Below are positions 33,660 through 42,790 of a stretch of 64,000 bases of DNA, in pieces. Position 1 is the first letter of the stretch. The number at the start of each line of letters is the position of its first letter. A program made the translations under genes and the position numbers. The stretch comes from Prevotella sp. (GTDB taxonomy: Bacteria > Bacteroidota > Bacteroidia > Bacteroidales > Bacteroidaceae), in the NCBI GenBank assembly GCA_016287755.1, contig JAEEWT010000009.1, forward strand, positions 62,001 to 126,000, read 5' to 3'. The notes beneath the pieces are model-generated. The model was given only the letters and a program-made list of their open reading frames with translations. It did not search any database and was not told the origin of the DNA.

Positions 33660-34982
33660 ATGAAAAAAATATGCAGTGCCATCGTTCTGATGGCGATGAC
33701 GATAGCAGCCAGTGCCCAAAGCGGTACTAATTCTCCTTATTCGTATTATGGTCTGGGTGTGTTAGCCGACCAGTCTGGCGGCTTCAACCGCGGTATGAAC
33801 GGACTCGCTCAGGGCTTCCGCGAAGGTACGCTGGTAAACTTCCTCAATCCCGCCAGCTATTCAGCCACCGACTCCCTATCTCTTATCTTTGATGTGGGTA
33901 TGTCGGGACAGATTACCAATTACAGTGAGAACGGAGTCAAGAAGAATGCCAAGAACGCTGATTTCGAATATGCCACCGTTGCTTTCCGCATGGCTAAGCA
34001 CCTGGGTATGAGCTTGGGTATACTGCCTCTGACCAACGTGGGGTATAACTACGCATCGATCGAGTCGCTGAATGCCGACAATTCCACCTATTTCCAAAAT
34101 ACCTATTCTGGATCAGGAGGCTTCCATCAGGTGTATGCAGGTGCTGGCTGGGAACCGATACGTGGCTTCTCGCTGGGTGCAAACATCGGATATGTATGGG
34201 GTGATATCACGCGGTCGATTCAGAATGCATACTATACCATGAGTAATGGTACACTGTCGCAGAACACTGCCATCAATACCTTGACCAAGGAGTATTCCAT
34301 GACGGCTAACAGTCTGCGCATGAACTTCGGTATGCAGTACCGACAGGCACTGGGTAAGAAAGACGTGGTGACGATAGGTGCTTCCTATAGTCCGTCGCAT
34401 TCCTTGGGAGCTGATCCCAAGTGTGTCGTTACCAGTACCAACAGTTCTACAGGTGTGGTTAATCCTACTACCTATACCATTGAAGACGGACTGAAGATGC
34501 CGAATACCTTCAGTGCAGGATTTGTGCTGCAGCACAATAACCAGCTGAAGGTGGGAGCCGACTACACGCTGATGCAGTGGAGCGGGGTGTCCTATCCTGA
34601 ATACAAGGTGGTGAACGATGTGCCCTCGTACGCATTGAACAAGGATTATTTCATGGACCGTCATCAGGTAACCGTGGGAGGAGAGTATTGCAAAGGTCCT
34701 TATATGCGCGGCTTCCTCAACAGGGTTCGCTACCGTGTAGGTGCTTCCTATGCTACACCTTATTATAAAGTTAATGGGGTTGACGGACCAAAGGAGCTTT
34801 CTGTGAGCGCCGGTTTCGGTATTCCTATCCTGAATGCGTGGAACGACCGTTCCATGCTGAACATCTCAGGACAGTGGTCAAGGCGGTCGGCTGACAAAGG
34901 ACTGCTTGTAGAAAACACGTTCCGCATCAATATCGGTATTACCTTCAACGAGCGTTGGTTCGCGAAGTGGAAGGTACGATAA
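33660..34982 (+). CDS. Outer-membrane beta-barrel protein (FadL/OmpP1-like)
   Basis: This 440-residue protein has a signal peptide (MKKICSAIVLMAMTIAASAQ). It then shows alternating beta strands throughout, with the N-terminal SPYSYYGLGVL and NPASYSA segments seen in FadL-like and PorV-like Bacteroidota barrels. The cargo is unknown. It leads a run with lptC, a CNNM protein and ppiD, pointing to envelope biogenesis; the lptC start lies about 36 bases downstream. Confidence 0.75.
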   Translation: MKKICSAIVLMAMTIAASAQSGTNSPYSYYGLGVLADQSGGFNRGMNGLAQGFREGTLVNFLNPASYSATDSLSLIFDVGMSGQITNYSENGVKKNAKNADFEYATVAFRMAKHLGMSLGILPLTNVGYNYASIESLNADNSTYFQNTYSGSGGFHQVYAGAGWEPIRGFSLGANIGYVWGDITRSIQNAYYTMSNGTLSQNTAINTLTKEYSMTANSLRMNFGMQYRQALGKKDVVTIGASYSPSHSLGADPKCVVTSTNSSTGVVNPTTYTIEDGLKMPNTFSAGFVLQHNNQLKVGADYTLMQWSGVSYPEYKVVNDVPSYALNKDYFMDRHQVTVGGEYCKGPYMRGFLNRVRYRVGASYATPYYKVNGVDGPKELSVSAGFGIPILNAWNDRSMLNISGQWSRRSADKGLLVENTFRINIGITFNERWFAKWKVR

Positions 34983-35018
34983 CCTTTGGTGCGGAGTGAT
35001 GACAGTATAGGTTCACAG

Positions 35019-35699
35019 ATGGATGTGCAGCGTTCGATAAACCGGTTCCTGGGTTGGCTCATAGGAGGCTTTTTCCTGAGCATGACATTATGGTCGTGTG
35101 AGGAGAGCAAGGAGCATATTGCACCGCCCATCTATCCACGCGACTCAGCTTCGCTCATGACTACCTATGGCGTGAACATGCTGATGAGCGACTCGGGTGT
35201 GATCAAGTACCGTATCGTAACGGAACGATGGGATTACAACGAGGTGAGGAACCCCAAGGTGTGGACCTTCGACAAGGGTATCTTCCTGGAGCAGTTCGAT
35301 GAGAAATTCCACGTGGAGGCTTATATTCAGGCTGATACCGCCTATAATTATTTTGAACAGAAGAAGTGGGAACTGCGCGGTAGAGTGAGAATCCGCACCA
35401 AGGCGGGATTGGTATTCACCAGCGAGGAACTGTTCTGGGATCAAGAACGGCACGAGATGTACAGTAATAAGTTCTCACGTATCGTCACTCCTGAACGGGA
35501 GATGCAAGGAACCTACTTCCTGAGCGACGATAATTTTCAAGATTTATCACATTACACGATATCAAACTCTAAAGGCTCATTCGTTAAAGGAAAGGATGGT
35601 CTGGGTACCAACGCGGGCGACACGATTCTCAGTGCACCCGACAGCGTAAAATCAATGAAACGCCAGCCAACAGGTGCCAAGGCCAAGTCATATTATTAA
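35019..35699 (+). CDS. lptC: LPS export lipoprotein LptC
   Basis: The start is taken at ATG 35019, which gives a lipoprotein-type signal ending WSCEES; a TTG at 34986 is possible but adds a poor leader. The 226-residue protein has the LptC/OstA-like beta pattern (GVNMLMSDSGVIKYRI, WTFDKGIFLEQFDE, LRGRVRIRTKAGLVFTSEEL). It would bridge inner-membrane LptBFG and periplasmic LptA in lipopolysaccharide transport. A Cys lipidation site is usual for the Bacteroidota form. Confidence 0.85.
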   Translation: MDVQRSINRFLGWLIGGFFLSMTLWSCEESKEHIAPPIYPRDSASLMTTYGVNMLMSDSGVIKYRIVTERWDYNEVRNPKVWTFDKGIFLEQFDEKFHVEAYIQADTAYNYFEQKKWELRGRVRIRTKAGLVFTSEELFWDQERHEMYSNKFSRIVTPEREMQGTYFLSDDNFQDLSHYTISNSKGSFVKGKDGLGTNAGDTILSAPDSVKSMKRQPTGAKAKSYY

Positions 35700-35704
35700 T
35701 CAAC

Positions 35705-37000
35705 ATGTCTGAAATAGATTTGCCACTCATTATCGGCATCCTGGTAGCCATGGTGTTCTCCGCCTTCTTCTCAGGAATGGAGATCGCTTTCATATCCAGC
35801 AACCGCATGCAGGCAGAGGTGGATAAAGACAAGGCGGGGTTTGCAGCGCGACCTCTCAGTGTGTTCTACCGTCATCCCAACAACTTCGTCAGTACGATGT
35901 TGGTGGGAAACAATATTGCATTGGTGGTCTATGGTATTCTCATCGCGAAATTCTTCGACAATACCATCTTCCGTGGCTTCGATGCGGCATTCACTGTTCC
36001 TGCCGATACTATTCTTTCTACACTCATCGTGCTCTTTACCGGTGAGTTCCTGCCGAAGACATTTTTCAAGAGTAACCCCAACCGTTTGCTCACGGTCTTT
36101 GCCTTCCCGGCCTTTATCTGCTATATCTTACTATGGCCCATTTCGCGTTTTAGCACCTTCCTGTCGAAGGCACTGCTGCGCATCTTAGGTGTTAAGATAC
36201 GGAAGGAAGGACAGGATGAGGGATTCAGCAAGGTGGATCTCGACTACTGGGTACAGTCGTCTATCGAGAAGGCAGGTGATGATGAGAAGATTGAGGATGA
36301 GGTGAAGATCTTCCAGAACGCACTCGACTTTGCCGATACGAAGGTGCGTGACTGTATGGTGCCGCGAACGGAGATCTGTGCGGTGGAGGATAACTGCTCT
36401 GCCGACGACCTGATGGCGGCTTTCGTGGAGAACGGTAAGTCGAAAATCATTGTCTATCATGAGGATATCGACCATATCATCGGCTATGTACATTCCTCGG
36501 ATATGTTCCGCGTGATGGGACAGCCTGATCAGGGCAAACAACCGTGGGATTTGGCATCTTTGATCCGTGAGATGCCCTTCGTGCCTGAAACCATGACCGC
36601 CCGTAAGATGATGCAGATGTTCCTGCAACAGAAGAAATCACTGGGTATCGTGGTGGATGAGTTCGGTGGCACCAGCGGCATCGTTTCGCTCGAGGATATT
36701 GTGGAAGAGATCTTCGGCGATATCGAGGATGAACACGATAATTCCAACTATACCGCCAAGCAAATAGGCGATCATGAATATCTGCTGTCGGCACGTCTTG
36801 AGATCGACAAGGTGAATGAACTGTTCGACCTCGACCTGCCTGAGAGTGAGGAATATATGACGGTTGGCGGACTGATCCTGCACGACTATCAGAGTTTCCC
36901 CAAACTGAACGAGGTGGTGAAAATCGGGCACTTCGAGTTCCGTATCATCAAGAATACGCAGACCAAAATCGAGCTGGTGAAACTGAAAGTGATTGAATAA
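35705..37000 (+). CDS. CNNM/CorC-type hemolysin-family membrane protein
   Basis: This 431-residue protein has an N-terminal CNNM domain with about four helices (residues 5-155), two CBS domains (about 205-335, with MVPRTEI and DEFGGTSGIVSLEDIVEEI) and a C-terminal CorC/HlyC domain (about 350-431, MTVGGLIL). Relatives move divalent cations such as Mg, and one (GldE) supports gliding and secretion in Bacteroidota. It begins 5 bases after lptC. Confidence 0.9.
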   Translation: MSEIDLPLIIGILVAMVFSAFFSGMEIAFISSNRMQAEVDKDKAGFAARPLSVFYRHPNNFVSTMLVGNNIALVVYGILIAKFFDNTIFRGFDAAFTVPADTILSTLIVLFTGEFLPKTFFKSNPNRLLTVFAFPAFICYILLWPISRFSTFLSKALLRILGVKIRKEGQDEGFSKVDLDYWVQSSIEKAGDDEKIEDEVKIFQNALDFADTKVRDCMVPRTEICAVEDNCSADDLMAAFVENGKSKIIVYHEDIDHIIGYVHSSDMFRVMGQPDQGKQPWDLASLIREMPFVPETMTARKMMQMFLQQKKSLGIVVDEFGGTSGIVSLEDIVEEIFGDIEDEHDNSNYTAKQIGDHEYLLSARLEIDKVNELFDLDLPESEEYMTVGGLILHDYQSFPKLNEVVKIGHFEFRIIKNTQTKIELVKLKVIE

Positions 37001-37046
37001 TTCAACTTTTTTACAAGATTCTTGCAAGTAATTGACAGATTTTTTG

Positions 37047-37054
37047 TAATTTTG
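37047..37054 (+). promoter_or_regulatory. Bacteroidota -7 box for ppiD
   Basis: TAATTTTG lies 87 bases before the ppiD ATG. The leader that follows includes a GC-rich hairpin at 37083-37101. Confidence 0.55.
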
Positions 37055-37082
37055 TCGGCTGTTAGCGGTAATCCGCAGAGAA

Positions 37083-37101
37083 CCCCCTCCTTTTAGGAGG
37101 G
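37083..37101. repeat. Short copy of the GC-rich palindromic element in the ppiD leader
   Basis: CCCTCC-(5)-GGAGGG preceded by AACCC. It resembles the cores at 5892-5922 and 11168-11197 but lacks the 3' tail. Confidence 0.5.
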
Positions 37102-37140
37102 ATGAAAAGAGAATAATAACAATAAAACAAATAATAAGAA

Positions 37141-39288
37141 ATGGCAGCAATTGGAAAAATCAGAAGCTGGGGTCCGGTCCTTGTAACGGTAATCGGATTG
37201 GCCCTTTTCGCATTCATTGCCGAGGAGCTGTTCCGCTCTTGCGATTCTCTCAAGAACCAGGAGCGTCAGCGCGTAGGCGAAGTGTTAGGTAAAAAAATCG
37301 ATGTACAGGAATACCAGGATCTTGTTGATGAGTACACTGACGTCATCAAGATGACTCAGGGTCGTGACAACCTCACCGATGCTGAGACTAACCAGGTGAA
37401 GGATATGGTATGGAACCAGTTCATCCAGAACACGGTCATCGGTGCTGAAGCCGAGAAACTGGGTCTCACCGTAACAGACGAGGAGATGCAGCAGTTGCTT
37501 CAGGAGGGTACAAACCCCATGTTGTTGCAGACACCGTTTGTGAACCAGCAGACTGGTCGTTTCGATGCTAATTCTCTGAAGCAGTTCCTGGCTGAGTACG
37601 ACAAGGCCAAGAAGACCGATGCACAGATGGCTGAACAGTATCGCAGTCTTTATAACTACTGGACGTTCCTCGAGAAGAACATCCGTCAGCAGCTGTTGGC
37701 GCAGAAGTATCAGGCCCTGTTAGGTGCTTGTCTCCTGTCTAACCCCATCGAGGCACAGCAGGCTTATACAGATGAGACTCTTGAGAACTCTGTGAACCTC
37801 GTTGCCTTCCCCTATAGCAAGATCAACGACAATAAGGTGGAAGTAACCGATGCCGACATCAAGGCTAAGTACGAGGAGCTGAAGCCGCGCTTCAAGCAGA
37901 TAGAGGAGTCACGCGACATCAAGTTCGTGGATGTACAGGTAACTGCAAGCGCAGCCGACCGTGCCGCTATCAACAAGAACATTCAGGAGTTGCGTGACCA
38001 GCTGGTTACATCTGATGATCCTACAGAGATCATCCGTAAGAGCGCATCACTTGTTCCTTATCTGGGCGTTCCTCTCACACGCTCTGCGTTCCCGCATGAT
38101 ATCGCAGTACGCCTCGACTCTCTCTCAGTAGGTAGCACATCTGCTCCTATCGAGAACAAGGAGGATAACACGCTGAACGTGGTGAAGCTGTTCTCTAAGC
38201 AGCAGTTGGCCGACTCTATCGAGTTCCGTATCATCCAGGTGGCTCGTCCTGAGCTCTCTGACACCCGTAAGGCTGCCGATAGTATCTATCAGGCTCTGCA
38301 GGGTGGTGCCGACTTCGAGGCACTTGCCAAGAAGTACGGTCAGACCGGTCAGAAGACTTGGATGACCAGTCGTGAGTACGAGTCTGCTCCTTCTTTGGAT
38401 GCTGATACCCGTAAGTATATCAATACTTTGAACACTGCAGCCGTTAACGCCCTCAATAACCTTGAGATGACCAACGGTAACGTGATCATTCAGGTAACTG
38501 GTCGCACAGGTATGAACACAAAGTATGTGGCAGCCGTTATCAAGAAGACCATCGAGTTCTCTAAGGATACCTACAATGCCGCATATAACAAGTTCTCACA
38601 GTTCGTGAGCGAGAGCCAGTCATTGGATGAGCTTCAGAAGAATGCAGCCAAGTACGGCTATCAGGTGCAGGATCGTCAGGGCGTGCGCAACTCTGAGCAC
38701 TACATCGCCGGTATCCCCGCCACACGCGATGCTTTGAAGTGGGTGTTCGAAGGCAAGCAGGGTAGCGTATCACCGCTGTATGAGTGCGGTAACAATGATC
38801 ACCTCTTGGTTGTAGCCCTCAACAATGTTAATGGTAAGGGTTATCTTAACTATGAGAAGAATGAGGACCTGAAGAGCTACCTCAAGTCTGAGGTGTTGAA
38901 GGACAAGAAGGCTGAGAAGATCCTTGCTGACGTGAAGAACGTGAAGAGCATGGCCGATGCCCGTAATAAGGGTGGTCAGGTGGTTCGCGTAGATCAGATC
39001 ACCTTCGCTGCTCCTGCCTTCATTCAGGAGACTGGTGCCAGTGAGCCCGCACTGAGCGGTGCTGTGGCAGGTACTAAGAAGGGTGCTTTCTGTCCACGAC
39101 CCATCAAGGGTAATGCAGGTATCTACTTCGTACAGGTGCTTGACCAGACTCGTCGTGCCGACAGCAAGTTTGATGCGAAGAAGTACGAGCAGCAGGCTCA
39201 GCAGAAAGCTATGCAGCGTGCCGGTAACTTCATGCAGGAGCTTGTGCAGAAGGCTAATATCACTGATAACCGCTACCTGTTCTTCTAA
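37141..39288 (+). CDS. ppiD: PpiD-type periplasmic folding factor (SurA-N/PPIC)
   Basis: This 715-residue protein is anchored by one N-terminal helix (about residues 13-31). A SurA-like chaperone domain follows (about 35-220), then a parvulin-type region (about 345-460, FRIIQVARPELSDTRKAADSIYQALQGGADFEALAKKYG) and a further repeat to the C-terminus. It assists folding of exported proteins at the inner membrane. The parvulin part keeps the fold pattern, but I cannot confirm isomerase residues. A strong terminator follows. Confidence 0.9.
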   Translation: MAAIGKIRSWGPVLVTVIGLALFAFIAEELFRSCDSLKNQERQRVGEVLGKKIDVQEYQDLVDEYTDVIKMTQGRDNLTDAETNQVKDMVWNQFIQNTVIGAEAEKLGLTVTDEEMQQLLQEGTNPMLLQTPFVNQQTGRFDANSLKQFLAEYDKAKKTDAQMAEQYRSLYNYWTFLEKNIRQQLLAQKYQALLGACLLSNPIEAQQAYTDETLENSVNLVAFPYSKINDNKVEVTDADIKAKYEELKPRFKQIEESRDIKFVDVQVTASAADRAAINKNIQELRDQLVTSDDPTEIIRKSASLVPYLGVPLTRSAFPHDIAVRLDSLSVGSTSAPIENKEDNTLNVVKLFSKQQLADSIEFRIIQVARPELSDTRKAADSIYQALQGGADFEALAKKYGQTGQKTWMTSREYESAPSLDADTRKYINTLNTAAVNALNNLEMTNGNVIIQVTGRTGMNTKYVAAVIKKTIEFSKDTYNAAYNKFSQFVSESQSLDELQKNAAKYGYQVQDRQGVRNSEHYIAGIPATRDALKWVFEGKQGSVSPLYECGNNDHLLVVALNNVNGKGYLNYEKNEDLKSYLKSEVLKDKKAEKILADVKNVKSMADARNKGGQVVRVDQITFAAPAFIQETGASEPALSGAVAGTKKGAFCPRPIKGNAGIYFVQVLDQTRRADSKFDAKKYEQQAQQKAMQRAGNFMQELVQKANITDNRYLFF

Positions 39289-39316
39289 GAGAACAGCGTG
39301 TTAAAACATACACAAA

Positions 39317-39346
39317 AGAGGGTGAGTTTTCTCACCCTCTTTTTAT
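39317..39346 (+). terminator. Terminator after ppiD
   Basis: AGAGGGTGAG-(4)-CTCACCCTCT is followed by TTTTATT. Confidence 0.92.
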
Positions 39347-39456
39347 TGATTTCCAACAAGGCTGGTTGCACCCACTTATCAGGCTGATAACACCCACTTA
39401 TCAGGCTGATAACTCACTCCAATCAGCCTTGTAACTATGTCCAATCAGCCTTCCAG
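39347..39456. repeat. Five diverged 22-nt tandem units with palindromic cores
   Basis: Two units are identical (39369-39390 and 39391-39412), with core TTATCAGGCTGATAA. Two more share CCAATCAGCCTT (39419 and 39441, also 22 apart). The first unit contains the inverted form AAGGCTGGTTG. The period is kept while the sequence drifts. Confidence 0.75.
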
Positions 39457-39482
39457 CTTAAAACCATAAGTTTCTACATCAA

Positions 39483-39513
39483 AAAAAGAGGATGCGTTAG
39501 CATCCTCTTTTTG
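39483..39513 (-). terminator. Terminator of proS
   Basis: AAAGAGGATGC-(4)-GCATCCTCTTT is flanked by A/T runs, so it can act on the minus strand after proS and also on the plus strand. Confidence 0.85.
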
Positions 39514-39540
39514 TTATAATACGTGTACCTTATTATAATA

Positions 39541-41022
39541 TTAATAGCTGCGGGCGATAATCACGCGGTACTTAGCAGGCTTGCCTGATACCATATCGGT
39601 GCCGGGAGTCTGCTCAACGCCAAAGGGCACGCAGCGGATGGTAGCCTGAGTCTCTTCCTTGATCTGTGCTTCGGTCTCGGCAGTGCCGTCCCAGTGGCAG
39701 AGGAAGAAGCCGCCGTCTTTCACGCGCTCCTTGAACTCTTCGTAGTTGTCGCACTCGTAGATACGGGCATCGCGGTAGTCCTTGGCCTTCTTGAAGATAT
39801 TCTGCTGGATATCCTCCAGAAGCTGCTCCACATACTGTACGATACCTTCAATAGGACGAGTCTCCTTCTCCAGAGTGTCACGGCGCATCACCTCAATGGT
39901 GCCGTTCTCCAGGTCACGACCGCCCATGACGAGACGTACGGGAACACCCTTGAGCTCATAGTCGGCAAACTTAAAGCCCGGACGCTTGTTGTCAGCATCA
40001 TCATACTTCACGGTAATACCTGCTTGACGCAGCTCATTGATGACAGGCTGCAGTCGCTCGCTGATACCTGCCAGCTGGTCGGCTCCCTTCGTAATAGGAA
40101 CGATAACCACTTGGATAGGAGCGAGGCGCGGCGGCAGAACGAGTCCGTTATCATCACTGTGCGTCATGATCAGCGCACCGATGAGTCGGGTGGATACACC
40201 CCACGATGTGGCCCACACATATTCAGGCTTGTTGTCCTTATTCAGATAAGTCACTTCAAACGCTTTCGCGAAGTTCTGTCCGAGGAAATGCGATGTACCG
40301 CTCTGCAGTGCCTTTCCATCCTGCATCATGGCCTCGATGGTGTAGGTGTCGAGGGCACCGGCGAAACGCTCGGTCTCGCTCTTTACACCCTGTACAACGG
40401 GAACAGCCATCCATTCCTCTGCGAACTTGGCATATACCTTCAGCATCTTCTGTGCTTCCTCCTCAGCCTCCTCACGGGTGGCATGAGCCGTATGACCTTC
40501 CTGCCAGAGGAACTCGCTGGTACGGAGGAAAGGACGGGTGCGCATCTCCCAGCGCATCACGTTACACCACTGGTTACACATCAGTGGAAGGTCGCGCCAC
40601 GACTGGATCCAGTTCTTATATGTGTTCCAGATGATGGTCTCGCTGGTAGGACGGATAATCAATTCTTCCTCCAACTTGGCAGCGGGATCAACCACCACAC
40701 CACTCTTATCTTCAGTAGCCTTCAAACGATAGTGGGTCACCACGGCGCATTCCTTGGCAAAGCCTTCTACATGCTCTGCCTCTTTGGAGAGGAACGACTT
40801 GGGGATGAGCAGGGGGAAGTAGGCATTCTGTGCACCTGTCTCCTTGAACATCAGGTCAAGCTGATGCTGCATCTTCTCCCAGATAGCGTAGCCATAGGGT
40901 TTGATGACCATACAGCCGCGCACTGCCGACTGCTCAGCGAGGTCGGCCTTTACGATCAGGTCGTTGTACCACTGACTATAGTTGTCGGCACGTTTTGTCA
41001 ATTCTTTTAGTTCTTTTGCCAT
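39541..41022 (-). CDS. proS: Prolyl-tRNA synthetase (archaeal/eukaryote-like short form)
   Basis: This 493-residue class II synthetase lacks the editing insert, as is usual for this branch. Motif 2 is in the [31 protein letters not shown] region and motif 3 near [22 protein letters not shown]. The C-terminal anticodon-binding and zinc-like domain follows. It charges tRNA-Pro. It stands alone, with a TATTTTTG box at 41043-41050. Confidence 0.96.
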   Translation of the reverse strand: MAKELKELTKRADNYSQWYNDLIVKADLAEQSAVRGCMVIKPYGYAIWEKMQHQLDLMFKETGAQNAYFPLLIPKSFLSKEAEHVEGFAKECAVVTHYRLKATEDKSGVVVDPAAKLEEELIIRPTSETIIWNTYKNWIQSWRDLPLMCNQWCNVMRWEMRTRPFLRTSEFLWQEGHTAHATREEAEEEAQKMLKVYAKFAEEWMAVPVVQGVKSETERFAGALDTYTIEAMMQDGKALQSGTSHFLGQNFAKAFEVTYLNKDNKPEYVWATSWGVSTRLIGALIMTHSDDNGLVLPPRLAPIQVVIVPITKGADQLAGISERLQPVINELRQAGITVKYDDADNKRPGFKFADYELKGVPVRLVMGGRDLENGTIEVMRRDTLEKETRPIEGIVQYVEQLLEDIQQNIFKKAKDYRDARIYECDNYEEFKERVKDGGFFLCHWDGTAETEAQIKEETQATIRCVPFGVEQTPGTDMVSGKPAKYRVIIARSY

Positions 41023-41042
41023 ATTGTTTCAATTTTCGGCTG

Positions 41043-41050
41043 CAAAAATA
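41043..41050 (-). promoter_or_regulatory. Bacteroidota -7 box for proS
   Basis: CAAAAATA on the plus strand equals TATTTTTG on the minus strand, 20 bases before the proS start. Confidence 0.55.
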
Positions 41051-41145
41051 CGAAAAAAAAAGCGAAATCCCTTCGTTCTACCCGAATCTTATCGGTTCTA
41101 AGTATAAAAAATACTTATTTTTCTTGGTAATTCAGAAATTTCCAT

Positions 41146-41153
41146 TATCTTTG
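41146..41153 (+). promoter_or_regulatory. Bacteroidota -7 box for the OmpA-mtgA pair
   Basis: TATCTTTG lies 55 bases before the ATG at 41209. Confidence 0.65.
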
Positions 41154-41208
41154 CAACGATAAAGTAGAAATTACAAACACTCATTTTTAAACTAAAAAAC
41201 TTAAAGAC

Positions 41209-41928
41209 ATGAAGAATTTAAAAGTATCTGTTCTGGGACTTTGTTCCATGTTTCTGTTAGCAGGTTGTGGTATGAGCAACACTGCTAAAGGTGGTATTTT
41301 TGGTGGCGCCGGTGGTGCTGCCTTAGGTGGAATCCTTGGCCAGGTAATCGGTCATAACACAAAGAGCACAGCTATTGGTGCTGCTATCGGTACAGCTGTT
41401 GGTGCAACTGCTGGTGTGCTGATTGGTAAGAAGATGGATAAGGCAAAGGCTGCTGCCGCTGCCGTTGAGAATGCAAAGGTTGAGGGTATCACCGATGCTA
41501 ATGGTCAGACCATGGCTGTGAAGGTTACCTTCGATTCTGGTATTCTGTTCCCGTCAAGCAGCTCTACACTGCAGGCTGCTGCCAAGAATTCTCTGACAGA
41601 GTTTGCTAACGTGCTGAAGCAGAACAACGATGCTGACGTTGCCATCAAGGGTTATACCGACAACCAGGGCTGGAAGAATTCTACAGCTGCTCAGAGCGCT
41701 CAGAAGAACGAGGCTCTGTCTCTGCAGCGTGCCCAGAGCGTACAGAAGTACCTCAATGGTCAGGGTGTAAGCAGCAGCCAGATCAAGAGTGTCGAGGGTC
41801 TCGGCGAGTCTGATCCCGTTGCCGACAACTCAACTGCAGCTGGTCGTCAGCAGAACCGTCGTGTAGAGGTTTACCTCTTCCCGAGCCAGGCAATGATCGA
41901 CGCCGCTAACAATGGCACACTTCAGTAA
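41209..41928 (+). CDS. OmpA-family lipoprotein with glycine-zipper domain
   Basis: This 239-residue protein has lipobox LLAGCG (Cys20). Residues 25-85 are a Gly/Ala-rich zipper (GGIFGGAGGAALGGILGQVIG) that inserts into or lies on the membrane. Residues 110-230 form an OmpA C-like domain binding peptidoglycan (VTFDSGILFPSSSS, KGYTDN, LSLQRAQSVQKYL, NRRVEVYL). It tethers the outer membrane to the wall. Its stop codon overlaps the mtgA start by one base (TAATG), so the two are coupled. Confidence 0.9.
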   Translation: MKNLKVSVLGLCSMFLLAGCGMSNTAKGGIFGGAGGAALGGILGQVIGHNTKSTAIGAAIGTAVGATAGVLIGKKMDKAKAAAAAVENAKVEGITDANGQTMAVKVTFDSGILFPSSSSTLQAAAKNSLTEFANVLKQNNDADVAIKGYTDNQGWKNSTAAQSAQKNEALSLQRAQSVQKYLNGQGVSSSQIKSVEGLGESDPVADNSTAAGRQQNRRVEVYLFPSQAMIDAANNGTLQ

Positions 41929-42665
41929 TGAAGATCATTAAAGGTATAAGAAAACTTATTCAATGGATGGTGGTGGCATTCTTTGCCTCCACCATTCTTT
42001 CTGTAATAGTGCTTAGGTTTGTTCCTGTGTACTTCACCCCTCTGATGTTCATCCGTCTGGCTGAGCAGCATCAGGAGGGGAAGGACCTGAAACTCAAGCA
42101 CCATTGGGTGTCGTTGGAGAAGATGTCACCCAGTATGCCTGTGGCGGTGATGGCCAGCGAAGACCAACGATTCCTGAAGCATCATGGCTTTGACTACAAG
42201 GCCATTGAGAAGGCCACCAAGCGGAATAAGACGGGCAAGCGCATGTTAGGCGCCAGTACCATTAGTCAGCAGACCGCCAAGAACGTGTTCCTATGGCCAG
42301 GTCGTACTTGGGTGCGCAAGGGCTTGGAGGCGTATTTCACTGTGCTCATCGAACTGATGTGGAGCAAGCAGCGCATCATGGAGGTCTATCTGAACTCGAT
42401 AGAAATGGGGGATGGCATCTATGGTGTGGAGGCTGTGGCGCAAGAGCATTTCAACTGTTCTGCCAAGGAACTCACCCGTGCCAACTGCGCCTTGATAGCG
42501 GCCACCCTGCCTAATCCCAGGGTGTACTCGTCGAAGTATCCTTCCGACTACATGGTGAAACGTAAGTATGCTATTATGAAACAAATGAAGTTTATACCGA
42601 TTCTGCCGAAGGAAGGGCAGGTTGTTGATCCGAGTACGGTGGATGGAGGAATTTATAAGAATTGA
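41928..42665 (+). CDS. mtgA: Monofunctional peptidoglycan glycosyltransferase
   Basis: This 245-residue GT51 enzyme has one N-terminal helix. The catalytic Glu lies in MASEDQRFLKHHGFD. Further signatures are GASTISQQTAKNVFLW, RKGLEAYFTVLIELMWSKQR and the second Glu region YLNSIEMGDGIYGVEAVAQ. It polymerises lipid II into glycan strands. It starts on the stop codon of the OmpA lipoprotein. Confidence 0.95.
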   Translation: MKIIKGIRKLIQWMVVAFFASTILSVIVLRFVPVYFTPLMFIRLAEQHQEGKDLKLKHHWVSLEKMSPSMPVAVMASEDQRFLKHHGFDYKAIEKATKRNKTGKRMLGASTISQQTAKNVFLWPGRTWVRKGLEAYFTVLIELMWSKQRIMEVYLNSIEMGDGIYGVEAVAQEHFNCSAKELTRANCALIAATLPNPRVYSSKYPSDYMVKRKYAIMKQMKFIPILPKEGQVVDPSTVDGGIYKN

Positions 42666-42734
42666 ACTTTTGGAACAGCGAGAGCCAACAAGTTTTACTT
42701 GATTGGCCGAGTCGTGACAAAAGTCAACGTAGTT

Positions 42735-42790
42735 AAAATTGAAAATTGACAAATCATACTTGAAACTTGGAACTTGAAAATTGTGACTTG
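42735..42790. repeat. Eight 7-nt tandem repeats across the helicase start codon
   Basis: Eight in-phase units, mostly of the form NAA(A/C)TTG (AAAATTG three times; AAACTTG and GAACTTG once each). They begin in the spacer and run into the first eight codons of the helicase gene. Confidence 0.9.

Noticed and set aside
39347..39456. Possible CRISPR array
   Set aside because: Units are contiguous 22-mers with no constant repeat plus unique spacer pattern, and no cas gene is present.
39694..41010. 438-codon rightward frame
   Set aside because: It is wholly antisense to proS, whose motifs are complete. No start signal or domain is seen.
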